Shown here piece by piece: positions 8,447-16,641 of a stretch of DNA of 64,000 nucleotides. Source of the DNA: Pseudomonas pergaminensis (GTDB lineage Bacteria > Pseudomonadota > Gammaproteobacteria > Pseudomonadales > Pseudomonadaceae); assembly GCF_024112395.2 (NCBI RefSeq), contig NZ_CP078013.2, forward strand, positions 1,178,001 to 1,242,000. The letters are read 5' to 3'. Below the pieces are notes generated by a model that saw only the letters and a list, made by a program, of their open reading frames with translations, made no database searches and was not told the origin of the DNA. The first letter of the stretch is position 1, and each line of letters begins with the position of its first letter. A program made the translations under genes and the position numbers.

Positions 8447-8935
8447 GTGAAGATCAATTGGGCCGAAAGGCTGCGCCAGAACGTACACGGGCTGGCCGAG
8501 TCCCTGGGCAATCTGTTCGTCGAGTCGTTCCACTACCTGGCGCTGTTCGCCATTGGTGCGGTGACCGCGTGGGCAGCGGTGATGGAGTTTCTGGGGATGC
8601 TCGAGAATGGGCATATCAAGATCGATGACATATTGCTGCTGTTCATCTACCTCGAATTGGGCGCGATGGTCGGGATTTACTTCAAGACCAACCACATGCC
8701 CGTGCGCTTTCTGATCTACGTGGCAATCACCGCGCTGACGCGCCTGCTGATTTCCAACGTGTCCCACCACAACCCGCCCGACATCGGCATCATCTACCTG
8801 TGCGGCGGGATTCTGCTGTTGGCGTTTGCGATCCTGGTGGTGCGCTATGCGTCTTCGGCGTTTCCCTCCGTGAAGGTCGAAGGCCCGCGTCGCAAGGGCG
8901 AGGCGAGCCTGGAAACCGAGAAGGGCGAGCTTTAA
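8447..8935 (+). CDS. psiE: PsiE family membrane protein (phosphate-starvation-inducible)
   Basis: A 162-residue inner-membrane protein with four hydrophobic segments (about 27-48, 62-82, 87-105, 118-138). It shows the PsiE-family blocks LFIYLELGAMVGIYF and LIYVAITALTRLLI. PsiE is induced by phosphate limitation and cAMP-CRP in E. coli; its function is unknown. The C-terminus is longer than in E. coli and ends in a charged tail of about 25 residues. RBS AAGGA (8432-8436) precedes ATG 8447. Its stop codon overlaps the stop codon of the convergent DUF3509 gene. Confidence 0.88.
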   Translation: MKINWAERLRQNVHGLAESLGNLFVESFHYLALFAIGAVTAWAAVMEFLGMLENGHIKIDDILLLFIYLELGAMVGIYFKTNHMPVRFLIYVAITALTRLLISNVSHHNPPDIGIIYLCGGILLLAFAILVVRYASSAFPSVKVEGPRRKGEASLETEKGEL

Positions 8936-9246
8936 AGGCCGACGCTGAAGGGCAGGGAGCGGGCTGGCGGCCGCTGTAGCACTTTGTGGTCGCCATCGGT
9001 CATCACCGCCAGGATCTCCATGGCACTGTGGCCCTGTTCGATGGCAATGCCGAATTGGATGCTCTGTACCAGGCGCTTCAGGCGCTTGGGATCATTGCGT
9101 TGTTCGGCGCTGATCATGCGTTTAGCCACCACGCCTTGATCGTTGGAGAGGGTCAGCATGATGCTGCCGTCCAGGCGCTGGATGCTCAGGTTGACGCGGT
9201 ATTGCGGGGTGAAGGTGTCGGTGATGATCTGAAAAGGATTGTCCAT
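8932..9246 (-). CDS. DUF3509 domain-containing protein
   Basis: A 104-residue soluble protein. The pattern MDNPFQIITDTFTPQYRVNL, then MLTLSNDQGVVAKRMIS and LKRLVQSIQFGIAIEQG, is that of the DUF3509 family, which is nearly confined to Pseudomonas and has no assigned function. It is monocistronic and convergent with psiE, sharing 4 nt at the two stop codons, so each transcript must run into the other gene or stop inside it. No membrane segment or signal peptide is present. Confidence 0.85.
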   Translation of the reverse strand: MDNPFQIITDTFTPQYRVNLSIQRLDGSIMLTLSNDQGVVAKRMISAEQRNDPKRLKRLVQSIQFGIAIEQGHSAMEILAVMTDGDHKVLQRPPARSLPFSVGL

Positions 9247-9422
9247 GGTGCGTTACCGCCTGATAAGAACATGCAGTCATTGACGACCGGTGTCGGGATT
9301 AGTTCGCGTCTCCTGACCATCGGCCACTCCGTCGCTGAGGTTTTCACAAGGTCCGTTTCCCTCCACAGCTGTACAGCAAAGGCCGTGCCGCATAAGGCGC
9401 CGAGCCGTTATTGCGGGACATG

Positions 9423-9450
9423 AAAAAGGCGAACCGAGGTTCGCCTTTTT
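9423..9450 (-). terminator. Terminator downstream of sdaC
   Basis: AAAAAGGCGAAC (9423-9434), a 4-nt loop and GTTCGCCTTTTT (9439-9450) form a 12-bp stem with an A tract on one side and a T tract on the other. It lies 15 nt beyond the sdaC stop on the minus strand. It could act in both directions. Confidence 0.85.
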
Positions 9451-9465
9451 GTTGGGTGATCTATT

Positions 9466-10752
9466 TCAGGGCAGTACCGAGAAAACGATCGCAGACAGCG
9501 CAATCAAGCCGATCACCACCACAAACACGTTCGACAGCTGGCCCGAATACTGGCGCAAAGATGACACGCGACGGATCGCGTACATCGGCATCAGGAACAA
9601 CAGGCACGCGATGATCGGCCCGCCCATGGTCTCGATCATGCCCAGGATACTTGGGTTGAAGGTAGCCACGGCCCAGCAGGTCAGCACCATGAACAGCGCG
9701 GTGCAGCGCTCCAGCCATTTCGACGACATCGAACGATTGCGCCCGCGCAGGGATTTGACGATCAGGCCCTGGAAACCTTCACTCGCGCCGATGTAGTGGC
9801 CGAGGAAGGATTTAGTGATGGCCACGAGTGCGATCAACGGCGCCGCGTAGGCGATCACCGGGGTCTGGAAGTGGTTGGCCAGGTACGACAGGATCGAGAT
9901 GTTCTGGGCCTTGGCCGCTGCCAGGTCGGCTGGCGACAGCGCCAGTACGCAGCTGAAGCAGAAGAACATCACAGTCAGCACCATCATGCCGTGGGCGGTG
10001 GCGAGTATGCCGCTGCTTTTGCGTTCGGCCTGTGCGCCATACACGCGTTTCTGGTCGACGGCGAACGCGGAGATGATCGGCGAGTGGTTGAAGGAAAACA
10101 CCATCACCGGGATGGCCAGCCATAGCGTCTTGAAGAAGATCGGCAGTGGCATGCCTTCGCCAGCTGAGGCGAAGAACGCGCCATTCCAGTTGGGGATCAG
10201 GCTCACGGCCAACAGCAACAGGGCGGCCACGAAAGGGTACACCAGCACGCTCATGGCCTTGACGATCACGCTCTGGCCGCAGCGCACAATGGCCATCAGG
10301 CCGAGGATCAGCACCAGCGACAGGATGGCCCGGGGCGGTGGGGTCATGTGCAGTTGGTGTTCCATGAAGCTGCCCAGGGTATTGGTCAGCGCCACGCTGT
10401 ACACCAGCAGGATCGGGAAGATGGCGAAGAAATACAGCAGGGTGATCAGCTTGCCCGCACCGGCGCCGAAATGTTCTTCGACCACTTCGGTGATGTCGCC
10501 GGATTTGCCCGACAACACAAAGCGCGTCAGCCCACGGTGGGCGAAGAAGGTCATGGGGAAGGCCAGCAGGGCCAGCACGATCAGCGGCCAGAAACCGCCG
10601 ACGCCGGCATTGATCGGCAGGAACAGGGTGCCTGCGCCGATGGCGGTGCCGTAGAGGCCCAGCATCCAGGTGGTGTCGTGTTTGGTCCAGCCGGTGGTCA
10701 CGGTGTTTTCTGCAACAGGATTTTCGGCAGCAGGTGTACGTACATCGGTCAT
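9466..10752 (-). CDS. sdaC: Serine/H+ symporter, HAAAP family
   Basis: A 428-residue inner-membrane protein with about 11 hydrophobic helices. It is strikingly like E. coli SdaC throughout: WMLGLYGTAIGAGTLFLPIN near the N-terminus, then FPMTFFAHRGLTRFVLSGK, IPVMVFSFNHSPIISAFAV and NPSILGMIETMGGPIIA. SdaC imports L-serine with protons. ATG 10752 is preferred over the longer frame from 10821 because GAGG sits upstream of it and the longer frame would run into sdaA. It lies 62 nt downstream of sdaA on the same strand, so uptake and deamination are paired. Confidence 0.92.
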   Translation of the reverse strand: MTDVRTPAAENPVAENTVTTGWTKHDTTWMLGLYGTAIGAGTLFLPINAGVGGFWPLIVLALLAFPMTFFAHRGLTRFVLSGKSGDITEVVEEHFGAGAGKLITLLYFFAIFPILLVYSVALTNTLGSFMEHQLHMTPPPRAILSLVLILGLMAIVRCGQSVIVKAMSVLVYPFVAALLLLAVSLIPNWNGAFFASAGEGMPLPIFFKTLWLAIPVMVFSFNHSPIISAFAVDQKRVYGAQAERKSSGILATAHGMMVLTVMFFCFSCVLALSPADLAAAKAQNISILSYLANHFQTPVIAYAAPLIALVAITKSFLGHYIGASEGFQGLIVKSLRGRNRSMSSKWLERCTALFMVLTCWAVATFNPSILGMIETMGGPIIACLLFLMPMYAIRRVSSLRQYSGQLSNVFVVVIGLIALSAIVFSVLP

Positions 10753-10814
10753 CGTTATTGCCTCGTTATTATTTTTGCGCGGGCTCACGTTTGGGGCGGG
10801 TAGCAGTGCTCCGA

Positions 10815-12191
<1,377 letters not shown>

Positions 12192-12328
12192 GCTAAACCC
12201 TTACAAGCAATGGAGTAGAAATCGCTGCCATGTTTTGTAGGACGAGCGGAATTGGCGCGATACTGACCCTCTGGAACGGCACTGACCAACGAATTATCCT
12301 AAGACACCCTTTAGCAGGACTAAACGCT

Positions 12329-13276
12329 ATGACCCGGCCCCTACATGGCCAGACGTATGTCTGGCTGCACGTGTTTGCCTGTGCGGCGCGGCATTTGTCG
12401 TTCACCCGTTGCGCCGAAGAACTGCACATCACGCCGGGGGCGGTGAGCCAGCAAATCCGCCAATTGGAAGAACGCTTGGGTTTCCGCTTGTTTCATCGGC
12501 GGGCGCGTGGGGTGGAACTGAGTGCCGAGGGCCAGCGTTTGGCCGCGACCGTGAGTGAGGCCTACGGGAGCATCGATGCCGAGTTGCAGCGCTTGGATGC
12601 GGGGATGATCAGCGGCACCTTGCGCCTGCGCTCGATCCCGTCGTTTCTGGGCAAATGGCTGACCCCGCGTCTGCCGCGCTTGCAGCAACGCTTTCCGGAT
12701 ATCCAACTGCGCATGGTCGCCGAGGACAGCAGCATCGCCCTGCACGAGGGCGATTTCGACCTGGCCATCGACTTGAACGACGGCAGCTACCCTGGCCTGT
12801 TATCCACAGCCCTGTTGGACGAGCAGATCTTTCCGGTCTGTGCCCCCAGCCTGTTGCGTGGGCGCCCACCCCTGCACGGCCCGGCCGACCTGGTGCACTT
12901 CCCGCTGCTGCACGACATTACCGCCTGGCGTGGGAGTTATGAGTACGCGGAGTGGGAGTTCTACCTGAATGCCATCGGCTATCACGCCGCAGACGTGCGC
13001 CGCGGCCACACCTTCAACCGCAACCACCTGACCATCGAAGCCGCCATTGCCGGCATGGGCGTGGCCATCGCTCGGCGCACCTTACTCAACGATGAACTGG
13101 AGCGCGGCACCTTGATCGTACCGTTCGGCCTGGCCGTGCCCAACCACAAACGCTACGTGTTGCTGTATGCGCCGGGCGCACTGAACCATCCGGGCGTACG
13201 CGCGGTGCATGACTGGCTGGTTGAGGAAGCGGGGATTTTTCGCGGATTGCACCCATTGGGAGAGGGGCAATTGTGA
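12329..13276 (+). CDS. LysR family regulator, DsdC/GcvA subfamily
   Basis: A 315-residue LysR-type regulator: winged HTH at about 10-68 (LSFTRCAEELHITPGAVSQQIRQLEERLGFRLF) and a periplasmic-binding-like sensor domain from about 90. Blocks such as FNRNHLTIEAAIAGMGVAIARR and the final LIVPFG resemble DsdC, the D-serine-responsive activator, and GcvA. ATG 12329 is chosen over the 12230 start because the domain begins directly after it. It is divergent from sdaA (137-nt gap), so it is probably the serine-responsive regulator of sdaA-sdaC. The effector is inferred. Confidence 0.85.
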   Translation: MTRPLHGQTYVWLHVFACAARHLSFTRCAEELHITPGAVSQQIRQLEERLGFRLFHRRARGVELSAEGQRLAATVSEAYGSIDAELQRLDAGMISGTLRLRSIPSFLGKWLTPRLPRLQQRFPDIQLRMVAEDSSIALHEGDFDLAIDLNDGSYPGLLSTALLDEQIFPVCAPSLLRGRPPLHGPADLVHFPLLHDITAWRGSYEYAEWEFYLNAIGYHAADVRRGHTFNRNHLTIEAAIAGMGVAIARRTLLNDELERGTLIVPFGLAVPNHKRYVLLYAPGALNHPGVRAVHDWLVEEAGIFRGLHPLGEGQL

Positions 13277-13415
13277 GGTTGGCTGGTCGTAAGAAGATGT
13301 AACTAACTCCCCACCCTAACAGCGTTTTTGCTCGTCGTCAGACTTAATTTGTAATGTGTGATTTATCTTTGCAAAGGGGTTGAATTGTTCTTCGGACTGC
13401 TCAATTGTGTAATCA

Positions 13416-13459
13416 AGAGGTCATGGTTTCACCACACCGGTGTTGCAGTTGTGACCTCT
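13416..13459 (+). promoter_or_regulatory. Interrupted palindrome in the leader of the HPF-like gene
   Basis: AGAGGTCA (13416-13423) and TGACCTCT (13452-13459) form perfect 8-bp arms around a central perfect 10-bp palindrome ACACCGGTGT (13434-13443), both nearly on the same dyad. The element ends 29 nt before the ATG at 13489. It could be a dyad operator or a leader hairpin controlling the ribosome-associated protein. No T tract follows, so it is not an intrinsic terminator. Confidence 0.55.
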
Positions 13460-13488
13460 CGCGAGCTAGCTGAAATAAGGGAAGAACT

Positions 13489-13899
13489 ATGCAAATCCAA
13501 GTCAATAGCGATAACCATATTGAAAGCAGCATCCGACTGGAGGAGTGGGTACGTACTACCATTGAGAGCACGCTCGAACGCTACGAAGAAGACCTGACCC
13601 GAGTGGAGGTCTACCTGCGGGATGAGAACGGCGACAAGCCCGGTCCCCACGATTTAAGTTGCCGCCTGGAAGCGCGGCCAAAAGGCCATCAACCGCTGTC
13701 GGTACTGCACAAGGCCGATACCCTGGAACAGGCGATCGACGGGGCGGCCACCAAGCTGGACCATGCATTGGAACACCTGTTTGGCAAACTGCAAGGCAAG
13801 CCACGCGCTGCCGGGAAAAGTCTGTCGGACACCAAGGTCAATGAAGATGAGCTTGAACAGGAGTTTCTGGAAAAAGAACGTGCCGTGTTTAACAGCTGA
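13489..13899 (+). CDS. HPF/RaiA family ribosome-associated protein
   Basis: A 136-residue protein. It starts MQIQVNSDNHIE and has a beta-alpha-beta-alpha pattern with LTRVEVYLRDENGDK, CRLEARPKGHQPLSV and the helix LEQAIDGAATKLDHALEHL, which fits the HPF/RaiA (sigma-54 modulation) fold. That fold binds the 30S decoding region and promotes ribosome hibernation. It is a stand-alone paralogue: the usual hpf gene sits next to rpoN, which is not here. The acidic C-terminal tail (about 110-136) is unlike short HPF. RBS AAGGGAAG precedes the ATG. Confidence 0.82.
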   Translation: MQIQVNSDNHIESSIRLEEWVRTTIESTLERYEEDLTRVEVYLRDENGDKPGPHDLSCRLEARPKGHQPLSVLHKADTLEQAIDGAATKLDHALEHLFGKLQGKPRAAGKSLSDTKVNEDELEQEFLEKERAVFNS

Positions 13900-13928
13900 T
13901 CGCTGAACGTTATTTCATCCCCCACTGA

Positions 13929-13955
13929 ACGGGCCTGCATGTGCAGGCCCGTTTT
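13929..13955. terminator. Bidirectional terminator between the HPF-like gene and the DHA2 transporter
   Basis: ACGGGCCTGCA (13929-13939) pairs with TGCAGGCCCGT (13942-13952), followed by TTTT. It serves the HPF-like gene on the plus strand and lies just beyond the transporter stop on the minus strand, where the T run is weaker. Confidence 0.8.
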
Positions 13956-13958
13956 CGT

Positions 13959-15473
13959 TTACTGGCCGCGTCGGAAGAAATACCTGCTCAACCCCGCCAA
14001 CCCGCACGCACCCAGGCCCGCGAAGAGCATGGCCCAACCGACACCCTGACGCAGGGCTACCTGGGCATCGGTGAAGGTCAGGTACGCGGATGACGCCAGC
14101 TTGCCCGCCGCGATGTTCTGGCTGATGGCCGGCCATTCCAGCATGCTGCTTTCGGGCATTACGGCCGCCAGTTGATGGCAGATCCCCAGCAACAACACCA
14201 ACCCCATTAACGCGATGTTGAGCGCGAGGGTGATCAGTCGCGCGCTGAGATCGATACCCGAGGCCATGCCCGCACGGTCGGCCGAAACCGAGCCGGTGGT
14301 GGTATTGGTGGTGGGGGAGTTGGTCAGCGCCAATCCCACCCCGGCAATCAGGCAACTGAGTAGCACCAGCACGATGCTTGGCTGCGCCACAGCGTTGGCA
14401 GCGGCCATGCTCAAGAAGCCTGCGCCCATCATGCCTAGCCCCACGGTGATGATGCGTTCTGCGCCGTAGCGCAGGGCCAGGCGTTCGGCCAGTGGCGGCA
14501 CCAGCAGTGTCGGCAAGGTGTAGGCGAGCAGGGCGCCGCCGGTGGTCAGGGTGTCGTAGCCCAGGCCAGCCTGGAAATACAGCGGCAGGTAGATCATGAA
14601 CGGCCAGAAGCTGAAGTTCATGCCGATCGAGCCCATCAATGCGCCGTTGAAGCGCTGGATCCGGAACACCGAGAAATCAAACATCGGGTGAGCGCTGCGC
14701 CGCTCGACAACGATGAACAGCAGCAACCCAGCCACTGCCAGGCCCGCCCAACCAAGCATCGCCGGGGTGCCAAAGCCGTGTTCGGTGCCCTGGGTGATGA
14801 AGTAGACCAGGGCGAATACCGACAGCGTCAAAGTGAGCATGCCCGCAATGTCCAGGCGATGGGCCGCCGGGTCACGGGACTCCTGCACGCTGACCTGCAA
14901 CAACACCAGGGTGAACAGGGTGAGCGGCACGTGCACGAGAAACACCCAGCGCCAATCCGCCACCGCCAGGATCAACGCGCCCACCATCGGCCCGAATCCC
15001 AGGCCCAGGCCGGCAATCACACCCCAGATCGCGAACGCTCGCGCCCGCGCCGCCGGTTCGCGGAACAGGTGCGACAAAATCGCGAACTGGCAAATCATCA
15101 TCGCCCCGGCGCCGATGCCCTGGACGAAACGCGCGGCGATCAGCGTCGACGCACTGTCCGCCAACCCACAGGCCAGGGACGCCAGCCCGAACAGCCACAG
15201 GCACAGCACCAGCATGCGTCGGCGGCCAAAGCGATCGGCCAGGGTGCCGGCTGCCATCAACACGCTGGTGCAGGCCAGGGTGTAGGCATTCATGATCCAT
15301 TGGGCGTCCTGGAAACCCGTGCCGAGCTGCCTTTCGAGGGTGGGCAGGATGACCGGCACGCTGGAGATTTCCAGGCCGAACATCAGCGCGACCAGGCACA
15401 CGGCGGTGAGGGCGAGGCCGTTCCTGGCGGTGCGCGGTGGGTTGGCGATCGATAACGTGGCGGCGGGTGGCAT
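13959..15473 (-). CDS. MFS transporter, DHA2 (EmrB/QacA) family
   Basis: A 504-residue inner-membrane protein with about 14 hydrophobic segments, the DHA2 topology. It shows family features LERQLGTGFQDAQWIMNAYTL (motif D region), LADRFGRRRML (motif A) and GLGFGPMVGALI (motif C of drug exporters). ATG 15473 is preferred over 15548 because AGGAGAG lies 7-9 nt upstream. It is divergent from a LysR regulator 107 nt away, the common layout of an efflux pump with its regulator. No membrane-fusion partner gene is adjacent, so it probably works alone. Confidence 0.87.
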   Translation of the reverse strand: MPPAATLSIANPPRTARNGLALTAVCLVALMFGLEISSVPVILPTLERQLGTGFQDAQWIMNAYTLACTSVLMAAGTLADRFGRRRMLVLCLWLFGLASLACGLADSASTLIAARFVQGIGAGAMMICQFAILSHLFREPAARARAFAIWGVIAGLGLGFGPMVGALILAVADWRWVFLVHVPLTLFTLVLLQVSVQESRDPAAHRLDIAGMLTLTLSVFALVYFITQGTEHGFGTPAMLGWAGLAVAGLLLFIVVERRSAHPMFDFSVFRIQRFNGALMGSIGMNFSFWPFMIYLPLYFQAGLGYDTLTTGGALLAYTLPTLLVPPLAERLALRYGAERIITVGLGMMGAGFLSMAAANAVAQPSIVLVLLSCLIAGVGLALTNSPTTNTTTGSVSADRAGMASGIDLSARLITLALNIALMGLVLLLGICHQLAAVMPESSMLEWPAISQNIAAGKLASSAYLTFTDAQVALRQGVGWAMLFAGLGACGLAGLSRYFFRRGQ

Positions 15474-15526
15474 GGGGACTCTCCTGTCGATGGGGTATCG
15501 GGTTATTTTCAGGGGAATCCAATTCT

Positions 15527-15559
15527 TTATTCGTGATAAGTTTTCCATTCATAAGGGAA
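15527..15559. promoter_or_regulatory. Possible LysR-type operator between the DHA2 pump and its regulator
   Basis: TTATTCGTGATAA (15527-15539) is an inverted repeat TTAT-N5-ATAA with the T-N11-A spacing typical of LysR-type sites. Sixteen nt on, TTCC (15543-15546) and GGAA (15556-15559) form a second dyad. Both sit in the 107-nt divergent gap, where a LysR protein would bind its own and its target promoter. Confidence 0.45.
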
Positions 15560-15580
15560 TCAAGAGCGACAATTGGTGCC

Positions 15581-16492
15581 ATGACCACTCCACGTTTTGA
15601 CGGTGTCGAACTCTTCCTGCAGATCGTCGAGAGCGGCAACCTGACCGAGGCCGCCGAGCGACTGAACCTGACGCGCTCCGCTGTGGGCAAGGGCCTGGCG
15701 CGACTCGAGGCGCGCCTCGGCACGTGCCTGTTGCAGCGCTCTACTCGCCGCCAGCGGTTGACCGAGGACGGCCAGGCCTACTACGAACATTGCCTGCGGG
15801 CGCTGGCGGAGCTGGAAGCCGCCGAGTCCGTGCTGGAAAGCGGGCGGCAGCAACCACGCGGGCGGTTAAGGGCCAGCCTGCCATTGGCCTTCGGGCATCA
15901 CTACGCCGCGCCGGCGTTGTGGGGGTTGATGGATCGATTTGCCGAACTGGAGATCGAGATTTCTTTTTCTGACCGGCTGATCGACGTCGCCCAGGAAGGT
16001 TTCGATTTGGCGGTACGCATTGGCGCGTTGCCCGACACCGACCGCTTGAGCGCTCGTCGCCTGGGCGAGCAGGCGATTGGCCTGGCGGCATCACCGGCGT
16101 ACTTGCAGCGTGTGGGTCAAATTGAGTGTATCGAGGACCTGGCCGGGCATCGGGGCATTGCCTATCGCTGCAGTGCCCCGCGCCTGGAATGGGAACTCAA
16201 GGACGACCAGGGTCGCCCGCACCGTACGCGGGTGGCCTCGCCGCTGATGATGGACGACCTCCAGGCTGTGGCCGATGCCGCCATCGCTGGTGTGGGCCTG
16301 GCCTGGTTGCCCAGTTGGCTGATCGCCCACTATGCCCTGCGTGGACAGCTGCACGCGGTACTTCCCGGTTACCGCGAGCAGCCCTCGCCGATCAACGTGA
16401 TCTGGCCCACGGCGGCGCACATGCCGGCCAAGACGCGCTGTGCCATCGACGCGCTGGTGGCCGGTACGCCGTCGTGTCTGGCGGGCAGTTAG
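15581..16492 (+). CDS. LysR family transcriptional regulator
   Basis: A 303-residue LysR-type regulator. The N-terminal winged HTH (about 4-62; VESGNLTEAAERLNLTRSAV then RLEARLGTCLLQRSTRR) is followed by a CrgA-type sensor domain (LRASLPLAFGHHYAAPALW, then FDLAVRIGALPDTD). ATG 15581 is chosen over the 15437 frame start, which would add 48 non-homologous residues overlapping the divergent pump promoter. It most likely controls the DHA2 transporter on the other side of the gap. The inducer is unknown. Confidence 0.88.
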   Translation: MTTPRFDGVELFLQIVESGNLTEAAERLNLTRSAVGKGLARLEARLGTCLLQRSTRRQRLTEDGQAYYEHCLRALAELEAAESVLESGRQQPRGRLRASLPLAFGHHYAAPALWGLMDRFAELEIEISFSDRLIDVAQEGFDLAVRIGALPDTDRLSARRLGEQAIGLAASPAYLQRVGQIECIEDLAGHRGIAYRCSAPRLEWELKDDQGRPHRTRVASPLMMDDLQAVADAAIAGVGLAWLPSWLIAHYALRGQLHAVLPGYREQPSPINVIWPTAAHMPAKTRCAIDALVAGTPSCLAGS

Positions 16493-16507
16493 ATGAACGC
16501 CGGCATT

Positions 16508-16600
16508 GTGGTGAGCGGGCTTGCCCCGTGCCGGGTTGCGCAGCGACCCTGGAAGATGGGCCTGCTACGCAGTCCAGCGCGGGGCAAGCCCGCTCACCAC
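16508..16600. repeat. REPIN-type inverted pair
   Basis: GTGGTGAGCGGGCTTGCCCC at the left and its reverse complement at the right (ending 16600) enclose a variable middle with GGGTTGCGCAGCGACCC-like secondary pairing. It lies between the LysR gene stop and the fecA stop. A third partial copy (CCCGCTCACCACT) follows to 16620. Confidence 0.85.
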
Positions 16601-16641
16601 AGCGGGCCCCGCTCACCACTGGTTATCTGTTGCTTGAGCCG

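Noticed and set aside
12230..12328. Longer N-terminus for the DsdC-like regulator
   Set aside because: The extra 33 residues are not LysR-like and would cover the divergent sdaA promoter region.
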